A stretch of 64,000 nucleotides of DNA from Hydractinia symbiolongicarpus. Its lineage: Eukaryota > Cnidaria > Hydrozoa > Anthoathecata > Hydractiniidae. The notes below the pieces were generated by a model that was not told the origin of the DNA, made no database searches, and was given only the letters and a program-made list of their open reading frames with translations. Positions 1-8,062 of this stretch are shown in pieces. The stretch is from assembly GCF_029227915.1 (NCBI RefSeq), contig NC_079876.1:36189828-36253827 (forward strand), written 5' to 3'. Within the stretch, counting starts at the first letter, position 1. Every line of letters begins with the position of its first letter. A program made the position numbers and the translations under genes.

Positions 1-65
1 CAGCTATGTTTTTTTATTTATTTTCCTTCCTTTCTTTTTTACGGAGGGTATTTTCAGGTGTAGGT

Positions 66-69
66 AAAA
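66..69 (-). terminator. Pol III terminator of tRNA-Gly (T4, minus strand)
   Basis: AAAA on the plus strand is a T4 stop when read from the Gly gene, with five bases between gene end and T run. Repeated at the same offset in other units. Confidence 0.8.
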
Positions 70-74
70 CACGA

Positions 75-145
75 TGCATTGGCGGGGAATCGAACCCCGG
101 TCTCCCGCGTGGCAGGCGAGAATTCTACCACTGAACCACCAATGC
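75..145 (-). tRNA. tRNA-Gly(GCC), prototype copy of unit 1
   Basis: Intronless 71-nt gene on the minus strand that would decode GGC/GGU glycine codons. Read on the minus strand, the acceptor strands GCATTGG and CCAATGC pair over 7 bp, with discriminator A73 at base 75. The D arm reads GTTC/GAAT, the anticodon loop is CTGCCAC (GCC at bases 113-111), and the T arm is CGGGG-TTCGATT-CCCCG, which also serves as box B. Box A starts at T8 (TGGTTCAGTGG). CCA is not encoded, as in eukaryotic nuclear genes. It is the only minus-strand gene of the unit, head-to-head with Thr (116-bp spacer) and tail-to-tail with the Phe gene of the preceding unit. A T4 terminator on the minus strand lies at 69-66, five bases past the gene. 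The body closely resembles animal Gly(GCC) genes. Confidence 0.97.
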
Positions 146-261
146 GTTACTACTCATTTCCAAAATTTCCGAGTGACAGTGTATCACGTCCCGGTGTGTT
201 AGTAGCTTTAACGGCATTTCAGACGTGTGATATTGAGATTTTCAAAATCTCCCAACAGGCA
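146..261. promoter_or_regulatory. Divergent Gly/Thr spacer with palindrome (unit 1 prototype)
   Basis: This 116-bp spacer lies between the 5' ends of Gly and Thr. Bases 235-251 form a perfect palindrome, GAGATTTT-C-AAAATCTC, ending 10 bases before Thr. The hexamer GTGATA occurs in the transcription direction of both genes: at 227-232 upstream of Thr (-35 to -30) and, on the minus strand, at 187-182 upstream of Gly (-42 to -37). Both elements recur in nearly all units. A regulatory role is inferred from position only. Confidence 0.4.
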
Positions 262-334
262 GGCTCTGTGGCTTAGCGGTTAAAGCGCCTGTCTAGTAAA
301 CAGGAGATCCCCGGTTCAAATCCGGGCAGTGCCT
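262..334 (+). tRNA. tRNA-Thr(AGT), prototype copy of unit 1
   Basis: Intronless 73-nt gene for a threonine tRNA. Its A34 is expected to be edited to inosine, reading ACU/ACC/ACA. The anticodon loop is CTAGTAA (AGT at 295-297) between CCTGT and ACAGG; the T arm is CCCGG-TTCAAAT-CCGGG; discriminator T73. This unit-1 copy reads GGCTCTG at the 5' acceptor strand against CAGTGCC, giving a T4-T69 mismatch. The consensus in other units is GGCGCTG (a G-T wobble at that pair), and units 5, 7 and 52 have GGCACTG (A-T). No run of four T follows the gene before the next tRNA starts 58 bases later; only TTT (332-334, overlapping the gene end) and TTTCT are present. Box A lies in TGGCTTAGCGG and box B in GGTTCAAAT. 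Confidence 0.96.
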
Positions 335-392
335 TTAGCAGTAATGTTGTGCTTTCTGGTCGGCCTTGTGGCAATGGCCAGCGGTTTGCCAG
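335..392 (+). other. Thr-Ser(AGA) linker lacking a T4 terminator, with a hairpin
   Basis: The 58-bp linker contains no run of four T; the longest are TTT and TTTCT. It holds an imperfect hairpin at 362-379 (GGCC-TTG, loop TGG, CAA, bulged T, GGCC). The two flanking tRNAs could therefore share one precursor, or TTTCT could act as a weak non-canonical stop. The single-base variant TTTGCCAGG versus TTTGTCAGG near its end marks units 1, 2 and 47-49. Confidence 0.5.
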
Positions 393-474
393 GCTGCGAT
401 GGCCGAGTGGTTAAGGCGTTTGACTAGAAATCAAATGGGATCTTCCCGCGTAGGTTCGAATCCTACTCGCAGCG
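393..474 (+). tRNA. tRNA-Ser(AGA), prototype copy of unit 1
   Basis: Intronless 82-nt class II tRNA with the long variable arm typical of serine (GGGA-TCT-TCCC stem-loop). Acceptor GCTGCGA pairs with TCGCAGC; discriminator G73, which is the main eukaryotic seryl identity element together with the long arm. Anticodon loop CTAGAAA (AGA at 426-428) between TTTGA and TCAAA; T arm GTAGG-TTCGAAT-CCTAC. A34, expected to become inosine, would read UCU/UCC/UCA. A T5 terminator follows at 489-493. It differs from the Ser(TGA) gene of the same unit at only four positions, three of them in the anticodon arm and one in the T loop, so the two are close paralogues. It is preceded by the Thr gene without a canonical terminator in between. 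Confidence 0.97.
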
Positions 475-488
475 GACGCAAAAAGGTG

Positions 489-493
489 TTTTT
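489..493 (+). terminator. Pol III terminator of tRNA-Ser(AGA) (T5)
   Basis: T5 run 15 bases past the gene. If the Thr gene reads through its linker, this would also end a Thr-Ser(AGA) transcript. Unit 6 has T6 here; unit 24 has the run broken to TATTT (27229-27233). Confidence 0.8.
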
Positions 494-571
494 GACACGA
501 ACAGAAAGACAGAGCTAGTTCAAATTGTCAGAAAAAGCATGACATCTAAATTACTTAGTGGTGCGAATGTG

Positions 572-643
572 TCCCGCATGGTCTAGTGGTTAGGATTTCT
601 GGTTTTCACCCAGGCGGCCCGGGTTCGATTCCCGGTGCGGGAA
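572..643 (+). tRNA. tRNA-Glu(TTC), prototype copy of unit 1
   Basis: Intronless 72-nt gene reading GAA/GAG. Acceptor TCCCGCA pairs with TGCGGGA; discriminator A73. Anticodon stem TCTGG/CCAGG with loop TTTTCAC (TTC at 605-607). T arm CCGGG-TTCGATT-CCCGG holds box B, and box A lies in TGGTCTAGTGG. The anticodon loop itself contains four consecutive T, a minimal Pol III stop, but the same loop is found in functional animal Glu(TTC) genes and so is not evidence against expression. A strong T6 terminator follows at 651-656. It sits 97 bases after Ser(AGA) and 76 bases before Cys. Confidence 0.97.
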
Positions 644-650
644 GTGTACA

Positions 651-656
651 TTTTTT
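651..656 (+). terminator. Pol III terminator of tRNA-Glu (T6)
   Basis: T6 run eight bases past the gene, one of the two longest terminator-like runs in the unit's plus-strand trailers. Confidence 0.85.
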
Positions 657-686
657 AAGTTAAGTTGCTCTCTCACGCGTTGATGT

Positions 687-692
687 TATATA
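687..692 (+). promoter_or_regulatory. TATA-like element upstream of tRNA-Cys
   Basis: TATATA centred about 30 bases before the Cys gene, at the spacing seen for TATA elements that assist TFIIIB placement at some tRNA genes. It recurs in nearly all units (unit 43 carries a nearby change at the preceding base). Function is inferred from position. Confidence 0.4.
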
Positions 693-719
693 CCCTGTGC
701 GTGGATTCCGTCCTTGGCT

Positions 720-791
720 GGGGATATAGCTCAGTGGTAGAGCATTCGACTGCAGATCGAGAGGTCCCTGGTTCAAACCCGGGTGTCCCCT
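720..791 (+). tRNA. tRNA-Cys(GCA), prototype copy of unit 1
   Basis: Intronless 72-nt gene reading UGC/UGU. Acceptor GGGGATA pairs with TGTCCCC (one T-G wobble); discriminator T73, standard for Cys. Anticodon loop CTGCAGA (GCA at 752-754) between TTCGA and TCGAG; T arm CCTGG-TTCAAAC-CCGGG. Box A TAGCTCAGTGG and box B GGTTCAAAC are intact. A TATATA motif lies at 687-692, 28-33 bases upstream, the spacing expected of an upstream Pol III TATA-like element; no equivalent is obvious in front of the other six genes. A T5 terminator is at 802-806. The open frame on the opposite strand through this gene is an accident of its composition. Confidence 0.97.
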
Positions 792-801
792 ACTAGTTGG
801 C

Positions 802-806
802 TTTTT
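802..806 (+). terminator. Pol III terminator of tRNA-Cys (T5)
   Basis: T5 run 11 bases past the gene. It is retained in unit 40 even where the 3' end of the Cys gene is lost, because the deletion there stops just before this run. Confidence 0.8.
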
Positions 807-865
807 GTCCTCTTCGGCACCTGAGTGGTGAGCTGGTGAATTATTCTGGTTACCCAGCAATTTCT

Positions 866-947
866 GCTGCGATGGCCGAGTGGTTAAGGCGTTAGACTTG
901 AAATCTAATGGGATCTTCCCGCGTAGGTTCGAACCCTACTCGCAGCG
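866..947 (+). tRNA. tRNA-Ser(TGA), prototype copy of unit 1
   Basis: Intronless 82-nt class II tRNA, near-twin of the Ser(AGA) gene at 393-474. Acceptor GCTGCGA/TCGCAGC, discriminator G73, long variable arm GGGA-TCT-TCCC. Anticodon loop CTTGAAA (TGA at 899-901) is held by TTAGA/TCTAA; compared with the AGA gene, both sides of the third stem pair are changed (T-A to A-T), so pairing is kept. T arm GTAGG-TTCGAAC-CCTAC. It reads UCA and, by wobble, UCG. A T5 terminator follows at 963-967. Confidence 0.97.
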
Positions 948-962
948 AATCTACAAACATTC

Positions 963-967
963 TTTTT
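963..967 (+). terminator. Pol III terminator of tRNA-Ser(TGA) (T5)
   Basis: T5 run 16 bases past the gene. In unit 18 it is altered to seven T by loss of the preceding C (about 20724-20730). Confidence 0.8.
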
Positions 968-1027
968 GATCTGGTCAAGTGTCTATCACAACGTACAGAC
1001 CTTTGCCATGTGATAGAATTGATCATG

Positions 1028-1032
1028 GCCGA

Positions 1033-1083
<51 letters not shown>

Positions 1084-1100
1084 AATCCCGGGTCTCGGCA
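1028..1100 (+). tRNA. tRNA-Phe(GAA), prototype copy of unit 1
   Basis: Intronless 73-nt gene reading UUC/UUU. Acceptor GCCGAGA pairs with TCTCGGC; discriminator A73. Anticodon loop CTGAAGA (GAA at 1061-1063) between TCAGA and TCTGA; T arm CCTGG-TTCAATC-CCGGG. Close to vertebrate Phe(GAA), which has GCCGAAA at the 5' end. A T4 terminator begins at the first base after the gene (1101-1104), and a short GCCC-AGCA-GGGC hairpin follows at 1111-1122. It is the last gene of the unit, convergent with the Gly gene of unit 2 across 137 bp. Confidence 0.97.
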
Positions 1101-1104
1101 TTTT
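1101..1104 (+). terminator. Pol III terminator of tRNA-Phe (T4)
   Basis: T4 run directly abutting the discriminator base, so the predicted trailer is only a few uridines long. Confidence 0.8.
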
Positions 1105-1237
1105 ATCACTGCCCAGCAGGGCGGTTTGAGGTGGTGAATGCAAGCAGCCGTAGCACTTTTCTTCAGCTATGTTTTTTTATTTATTTTCCTTCCTTTCTTT
1201 TTTACGGAGGGTATTTTCAGGTGTAGGTAAAACACGA
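1101..1237. other. Convergent Phe/Gly spacer across the unit boundary
   Basis: Longest spacer of the unit (137 bp). It holds the Phe terminator, a GCCC/GGGC hairpin, then a T/pyrimidine-rich tract (about 1172-1203) and the Gly terminator on the other strand. No gene or mobile-element remnant is visible. Homopolymer-length changes in this tract account for the one-base-short units 20, 25 and 39. Confidence 0.6.
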
Positions 1238-2195
1238 TGCATTGGCGGGGAATCGAACCCCGGTCTCCCGCGTGGCAGGCGAGAATTCTACCACTGAACC
1301 ACCAATGCGTTACTACTCATTTCCAAAATTTCCGAGTGACAGTGTATCACGTCCCGGTGTGTTAGTAGCCTTAACGGCATTTCAGACGTGTGATATTGAG
1401 ATTTTCAAAATCTCCCAACAGGCAGGCGCTGTGGCTTAGCGGTTAAAGCGCCTGTCTAGTAAACAGGAGATCCCCGGTTCAAATCCGGGCAGTGCCTTTA
1501 GCAGTAATGTTGTTCTTTCTGGTCGGCCTTGTGGCAATGGCCAGCGGTTTGCCAGGCTGCGATGGCCGAGTGGTTAAGGCGTTTGACTAGAAATCAAATG
1601 GGATCTTCCCGCGTAGGTTCGAATCCTACTCGCAGCGGACGCAAAAAGGTGTTTTTGACACGAACAGAAAGACAGAGCTAGTTCAAATTGTCAGAAAAAG
1701 CATGACATCTAAATTACTTAGTTGTGCAAATGTGTCCCGCATGGTCTAGTGGTTAGGATTTCTGGTTTTCACCCAGGCGGCCCGGGTTCGATTCCCGGTG
1801 CGGGAAGTGTACATTTTTTAAGTTAAGTTGCTCTCTCACGCGTTGATGTTATATACCCTGTGCGTGGATTCCGTCCTTGGCTGGGGATATAGCTCAGTGG
1901 TAGAGCATTCGACTGCAGATCGAGAGGTCCCTGGTTCAAACCCGGGTGTCCCCTACTAGTTGGCTTTTTGTCCTCTTCGGCACCTGAGTGGTGAGCTGGT
2001 GAATTATTCTGGTTACCCAGCAATTTCTGCTGCGATGGCCGAGTGGTTAAGGCGTTAGACTTGAAATCTAATGGGATCTTCCCGCGTAGGTTCGAACCCT
2101 ACTCGCAGCGAATCTACAAACATTCTTTTTGATCTGGTCAAGTGTCTATCACAACGTACAGACCTTTGCCATGTGATAGAATTGATCATGGCCGA

Positions 2196-2246
<51 letters not shown>

Positions 2247-2326
2247 AATCCCGGGTCTCGGCATTTTATCACTGCCCAGCAGGGCGGTTTGAGGTGGTGA
2301 ATGCAAGCAGCCGTATCACTTTTCTT
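1164..2326. repeat. Unit 2
   Basis: Gly 1238-1308 (-), Thr 1425-1497, Ser(AGA) 1556-1637, Glu 1735-1806, Cys 1883-1954, Ser(TGA) 2029-2110, Phe 2191-2263. All seven bodies are consensus; only spacers vary (TTTGCCAGG marker; GTTGTGCAAATG before Glu). Confidence 0.95.
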
Positions 2327-3358
2327 CAGCTATGTTTTTTTATTTATTTTCCTTCCTTTCTTTTTTACGGAGGGTATTTTCAGGTGTAGGTAAAACACGA
2401 TGCATTGGCGGAGAATCGAACCCCGGTCTCCCGCGTGGCAGGCGAGAATTCTACCACTGAACCACCAATGCGTTACTACTCATTTCCAAAATTTCCGAGT
2501 GACAGTGTATCACGTCCCGGTGTGTTAGTAGCCTTAACGGCATTTCAGACGTGTGATATTGAGATTTTCAAAATCTCCCAACAGGCAGGCGCTGTGGCTT
2601 AGCGGTTAAAGCGCCTGTCTAGTAAACAGGAGATCCCCGGTTCAAATCCGGGCAGTGCCTTTAGCAGTAATGTTGTGCTTTCTGGTCGGCCTTGTGGCAA
2701 TGGCCAGCGGTTTGTCAGGCTGCGATGGCCGAGTGGTTAAGGCGTTTGACTAGAAATCAAATGGGATCTTCCCGCGTAGGTTCGAATCCTACTCGCAGCG
2801 GACGCAAAAAGGTGTTTTTGACACGAACAGAAAGACAGAGCTAGTTCAAATTGTCAGAAAAAGCATGACATCTAAATTACTTAGTGGTGCGAATGTGTCC
2901 CGCATGGTCTAGTGGTTAGGATTTCTGGTTTTCACCCAGGCGGCCCGGGTTCGATTCCCGGTGCGGGAAGTGTACATTTTTTAAGTTAAGTTGCTCTCTC
3001 ACGCGTTGATGTTATATACCCTGTGCGTGGATTCCGTCCTTGGCTGGGGATATAGCTCAGTGGTAGAGCATTCGACTGCAGATCGAGAGGTCCCTGGTTC
3101 AAACCCGGGTGTCCCCTACTAGTTGGCTTTTTGTCCTCTTCGGCACCTGAGTGGTGAGCTGGTGAATTATTCTGGTTACCCAGCAATTTCTGCTGCGATG
3201 GCCGAGTGGTTAAGGCGTTAGACTTGAAATCTAATGGGATCTTCCCGCGTAGGTTCGAACCCTACTCGCAGCGAATCTACAAACATTCTTTTTGATCTGG
3301 TCAAGTGTCTATCACAACGTACAGACCTTTGCCATGTGATAGAATTGATCATGGCCGA

Positions 3359-3409
<51 letters not shown>

Positions 3410-3489
3410 AATCCCGGGTCTCGGCATTTTATCACTGCCCAGCAGGGCGGTTTGAGGTGGTGAATGCAAGCAGCCCTAGCACTTTTCTT
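2327..3489. repeat. Unit 3
   Basis: Gly 2401-2471 (-), Thr 2588-2660, Ser(AGA) 2719-2800, Glu 2898-2969, Cys 3046-3117, Ser(TGA) 3192-3273, Phe 3354-3426. Gly has GAGAATC for GGGAATC on the plus strand, turning a T-stem G-C pair into G-T; this marker recurs only in unit 50. Confidence 0.95.
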
Positions 3490-4521
3490 CAGCTATGTTT
3501 TTTTATTTATTTTCCTTCCTTTCTTTTTTACGGAGGGTATTTTCAGGTGTAGGTAAAACACGATGCATTGGCGGGGAATCGAACCCCGGTCTCCCGCGTG
3601 GCAGGCGAGAATTCTACCACTGAACCACCAATGCGTTACTACTCATTTCCAAAATTTCCGAGTGACAGTGTATCACGTCCCGGTGTGTTAGTAGCCTTAA
3701 CGGCATTTCAGAGGTGTGATATTGAGATTTTCAAAATCTCCCAACAGGCAGGCGCTGTGGCTTAGCGGTTAAAGCGCCTGTCTAGTAAACAGGAGATCCC
3801 TGGTTCAAATCCGGGCAGTGCCTTTAGCAGTAATGTTGTGCTTTCTGGTCGGCCTTGTGGCAATGGCCAGCGGTTTGTCAGGCTGCGATGGCCGAGTGGT
3901 TAAGGCGTTTGACTAGAAATCAAATGGGATCTTCCCGCGTAGGTTCGAATCCTACTCGCAGCGGACGCAAAAAGGTGTTTTTGACACGAACAGAAAGACA
4001 GAGCTAGTTCAAATTGTCAGAAAAAGCATGACATCTAAATTACTTAGTGGTGCGAATGTGTCCCGCATGGTCTAGTGGTTAGGATTTCTGGTTTTCACCC
4101 AGGCGGCCCGGGTTCGATTCCCGGTGCGGGAAGTGTACATTTTTTAAGTTAAGTTGCTCTCTCACGCGTTGATGTTATATACCCTGTGCGTGGATTCCGT
4201 CCTTGGCTGGGGATATAGCTCAGTGGTAGAGCATTCGACTGCAGATCGAGAGGTCCCTGGTTCAAACCCGGGTGTCCCCTACTAGTTGGCTTTTTGTCCT
4301 CTTCGGCACCTGAGTGGTGAGCTGGTGAATTATTCTGGTTACCCAGCAATTTCTGCTGCGATGGCCGAGTGGTTAAGGCGTTAGACTTGAAATGTAATGG
4401 GATCTTCCCGCGTAGGTTCGAACCCTACTCGCAGCGAATCTACAAACATTCTTTTTGATCTGGTCAAGTGTCTATCACAACGTACAGACCTTTGCCATGT
4501 GATAGAATTGATCATGGCCGA

Positions 4522-4572
<51 letters not shown>

Positions 4573-4652
4573 AATCCCGGGTCTCGGCATTTTATCACTG
4601 CCCAGCAGTGCGGTTTGAGGTGGTGAATGCAAGCAGCCGTAGCACTTTTCTT
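3490..4652. repeat. Unit 4
   Basis: Gly 3564-3634 (-), Thr 3751-3823, Ser(AGA) 3882-3963, Glu 4061-4132, Cys 4209-4280, Ser(TGA) 4355-4436, Phe 4517-4589. Thr has T stem CCTGG (T-G wobble), shared only with unit 51. Ser(TGA) has C to G at 4394, a G-G mismatch in the anticodon stem. Confidence 0.95.
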
Positions 4653-5684
4653 CAGCTATGTTTTTTTATTTATTTTCCTTCCTTTCTTTTTTACGGAGGG
4701 TATTTTCAGGTGTAGGTAAAACACGATGCATTGGCGGGGAATCGAACCCCGGTCTCCCGCGTGGCAGGCGAGAATTCTACCACTGAACCACCAATGCGTT
4801 ACTACTCATTTCCAAAATTTCCGAGTGACAGTGTATCACGTCCCGGTGTGTTAGTAGCCTTAACGGCATTTCAGACGTGTGATATTGAGATTTTCAAAAT
4901 CCCCCAACAGGCAGGCACTGTGGCTTAGCGGTTAAAGCGCCTGTCTAGTAAACAGGAGATCCCCGGTTCAAATCCGGGCAGTGCCTTTAGCAGTAATGTT
5001 GTGCTTTCTGGTCGGCCTTGTGGCAATGGCCAGCGGTTTGTCAGGCTGCGATGGCCGAGTGGTTAAGGCGTTTGACTAGAAATCAAATGGGATCTTCCCG
5101 CGTAGGTTCGAATCCTACTCGCAGCGGACGCAAAAAGGTGTTTTTGACACGAACAGAAAGACAGAGCTAGTTCAAATTGTCAGAAAAAGCATGACATCTA
5201 AATTACTTAGTGGTGCGAATGTGTCCCGCATGGTCTAGTGGTTAGGATTTCTGGTTTTCACCCAGGCGGCCCGGGTTCGATTCCCGGTGCGGGAAGTGTA
5301 CATTTTTTATGTTAAGTTGCTCTCTCACGCGTTGATGTTATATACCCTGTGCGTGGATTCCGTCCTTGGCTGGGGATATAGCTCAGTGGTAGAGCATTCG
5401 ACTGCAGATCGAGAGGTCCCTGGTTCAAACCCGGGTGTCCCCTACTAGTTGGCTTTTTGTCCTCTTCGGCACCTCAGTGGTGAGCTGGTGAATTATTCTG
5501 GTTACCCAGCAATTTCTGCTGCGATAGCCGAGTGGTTAAGGCGTTAGACTTGAAATCTAATGGGATCTTCCCGCGTAGGTTCGAACCCTACTCGCAGCGA
5601 ATCTACAAACATTCTTTTTGATCTGGTCAAGTGTCTATCACAACGTACAGACCTTTGCCATGTGATAGAATTGATCATGGCCGA

Positions 5685-5735
<51 letters not shown>

Positions 5736-5815
5736 AATCCCGGGTCTCGGCATTTTATCACTGCCCAGCAGGGCGGTTTGAGGTGGTGAATGCAAGCAGC
5801 CGTAGCACTTTTCTT
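4653..5815. repeat. Unit 5
   Basis: Gly 4727-4797 (-), Thr 4914-4986, Ser(AGA) 5045-5126, Glu 5224-5295, Cys 5372-5443, Ser(TGA) 5518-5599, Phe 5680-5752. Thr acceptor GGCACTG (full Watson-Crick pairing), Ser(TGA) G9 to A and TTTTTTATG after Glu are all shared with unit 7 but not unit 6. The palindrome before Thr is broken by AAAATCCC. Confidence 0.95.
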
Positions 5816-6848
5816 CAGCTATGTTTTTTTATTTATTTTCCTTCCTTTCTTTTTTACGGAGGGTATTTTCAGGTGTAGGTAAAACACGATGCATTGGCGG
5901 GGAATCGAACCCCGGTCTCCCGCGTGGCAGGCGAGAATTCTACCACTGAACCACCAATGCGTTACTACTCATTTCCAAAATTTCCGAGTGACAGTGTATC
6001 ACGTCCCGGTGTGTTAGTAGCCTTAACGGCATTTCAGACGTGTGATATTGAGATTTTCAAAATCTCCCAACAGGCAGGCGCTGTGGCTTAGCGGTTAAAG
6101 CGCCTGTCTAGTAAACAGGAGATCCCCGGTTCAAATCCGGGCAGTGCCTTTAGCAGTAATGTTGTGCTTTCTGGTCGGCCTTGTGGCAATGGCCAGCGGT
6201 TTGTCAGGCTGCGATGGCCGAGTGGTTAAGGCGTTTGACTAGAAATCAAATGGGATCTTCCCGCGTAGGTTCGAATCCTACTCGCAGCGGACGCAAAAAG
6301 GTGTTTTTTGACACGAACAGAAAGACAGAGCTAGTTCAAATTGTCAGAAAAAGCATGACATCTAAATTACTTAGTGGTGCGAATGTGTCCCGCATGGTCT
6401 AGTGATTAGGATTTCTGGTTTTCACCCAGGCGGCCTGGGTTCGATTCCCGGTGCGGGAAGTGTACATTTTTTAAGTTAAGTTGCTCTCTCACGCGTTGAT
6501 GTTATATACCCTGTGCGTGGATTCCGTCCTTGGCTGGGGATATAGCTCAGTGGTAGAGCATTCGACTGCAGATCGAGAGGTCCCTGGTTCAAACCCGGGT
6601 GTCCCCTACTAGTTGGCTTTTTGTCCTCTTCGGCACCTGAGTGGTGAGCTGGTGAATTATTCTGGTTACCCAGCAATTTCTGCTGCGATGGCCGAGTGGT
6701 AAAGGCGTTAGACTTGAAATCTAATGGGATCTTCCCGCGTAGGTTCGAACCCTACTCGCAGCGAATCTACAAACATTCTTTTTGATCTGGTCAAGTGTCT
6801 ATCACAACGTACAGACCTTTGCCATGTGATAGAATTGATCATGGCCGA

Positions 6849-6899
<51 letters not shown>

Positions 6900-6979
6900 A
6901 ATCCCGGGTCTCCGCATTTTATCACTGCCCAGCAGGGCGGTTTGAGGTGGTGAATGCAAGCAGCCGTAGCACTTTTCTT
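5816..6979. repeat. Unit 6
   Basis: Gly 5890-5960 (-), Thr 6077-6149, Ser(AGA) 6208-6289, Glu 6388-6459, Cys 6536-6607, Ser(TGA) 6682-6763, Phe 6844-6916. One extra T in the Ser(AGA) terminator. Glu has a D-loop G to A at the conserved GG and a T-stem wobble; Ser(TGA) has a D-loop T to A; Phe has G70 to C (6913), a C3-C70 acceptor mismatch. Confidence 0.95.
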
Positions 6980-8011
6980 CAGCTATGTTTTTTTATTTAT
7001 TTTCCTTCCTTTCTTTTTTACGGAGGGTATTTTCAGGTGTAGGTAAAACACGATGCATTGGCGGGGAATCGAACCCCGGTCTCCCGCGTGGCAGGCGAGA
7101 ATTCTACCACTGAACCACCAATGCGTTACTACTCATTTCCAAAATTTCCGAGTGACAGTGTATCACGTCCCGGTGTGTTAGTAGCCTTAACGGCATTTCA
7201 GACGTGTGATATTGAGATTTTCAAAATCTCCCAACAGGCAGGCACTGTGGCTTAGCGGTTAAAGCGCCTGTCTAGTAAACAGGAGATCCCCGGTTCAAAT
7301 CCGGGCAGTGCCTTTAGCAGTAATGTTGTGCTTTCTGGTCGGCCTTGTGGCAATGGCCAGCGGTTTGTCAGGCTGCGATGGCCGAGTGGTTAAGGCGTTT
7401 GACTAGAAATCAAATGGGATCTTCCCGCGTAGGTTCGAATCCTACTCGCAGCGGACGCAAAAAGGTGTTTTTGACACGAACAGAAAGACAGAGCTAGTTC
7501 AAATTGTCAGAAAAAGCATGACATCTAAATTACTTAGTGGTGCGAATGTGTCCCGCATGGTCTAGTGGTTAGGATTTCTGGTTTTCACCCAGGCGGCCCG
7601 GGTTCGATTCCCGGTGCGGGAAGTGTACATTTTTTATGTTAAGTTGCTCTCTCACGCGTTGATGTTATATACCCTGTGCGTGGATTCCGTCCTTGGCTGG
7701 GGATATAGCTCAGTGGTAGAGCATTCGACTGCAGATCGAGAGGTCCCTGGTTCAAACCCGGGTGTCCCCTACTAGTTGGCTTTTTGTCCTCTTCGGCACC
7801 TGAGTGGTGAGCTGGTGAATTATTCTGGTTACCCAGCAATTTCTGCTGCGATAGCCGAGTGGTTAAGGCGTTAGACTTGAAATCTAATGGGATCTTCCCG
7901 CGTAGGTTCGAACCCTACTCGCAGCGAATCTACAAACATTCTTTTTGATCTGGTCAAGTGTCTATCACAACGTACAGACCTTTGCCATGTGATAGAATTG
8001 ATCATGGCCGA

Positions 8012-8062
<51 letters not shown>

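Larger units (their letters stand above)
1..1163. repeat. Unit 1
   Basis: Genes are given individually. Marker variants: AGTAGCTTTAAC in the divergent spacer (shared only with unit 48), TTTGCCAGG in the Thr-Ser linker (units 1, 2, 47-49) and the private Thr acceptor mismatch T4-T69. Confidence 0.95.

Noticed and set aside
79-276. Recurring 65-codon plus-strand open frame (one per unit)
   Set aside because: It runs across the antisense of tRNA-Gly, the spacer and the start of tRNA-Thr. It repeats only because the DNA does, starts at a non-ATG codon, and its amino-acid variants follow tRNA and spacer mutations with no sign of coding constraint.
572-643. TTTT inside the Glu anticodon loop as proof that the Glu genes are dead
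   Set aside because: Functional animal Glu(TTC) genes carry the same TTTTCAC loop, so an internal T4 does not by itself disable them.
660-860. Recurring 66-codon minus-strand open frame
   Set aside because: It is antisense to tRNA-Cys and its spacers; unit variants map to Cys substitutions. No coding signal.
855-869. CAGCA/TGCTG hairpin overlapping the 5' end of Ser(TGA)
   Set aside because: The leader half lies 7-11 bases before the gene, where Pol III transcripts may not even begin, and five-base pairs of this kind are expected by chance.
908-1129. Recurring 73-codon plus-strand open frame
   Set aside because: It spans the 3' half of Ser(TGA), the spacer and the whole Phe gene. Ribosomal binding context and codon conservation are absent, and the underlying RNA genes explain the sequence.
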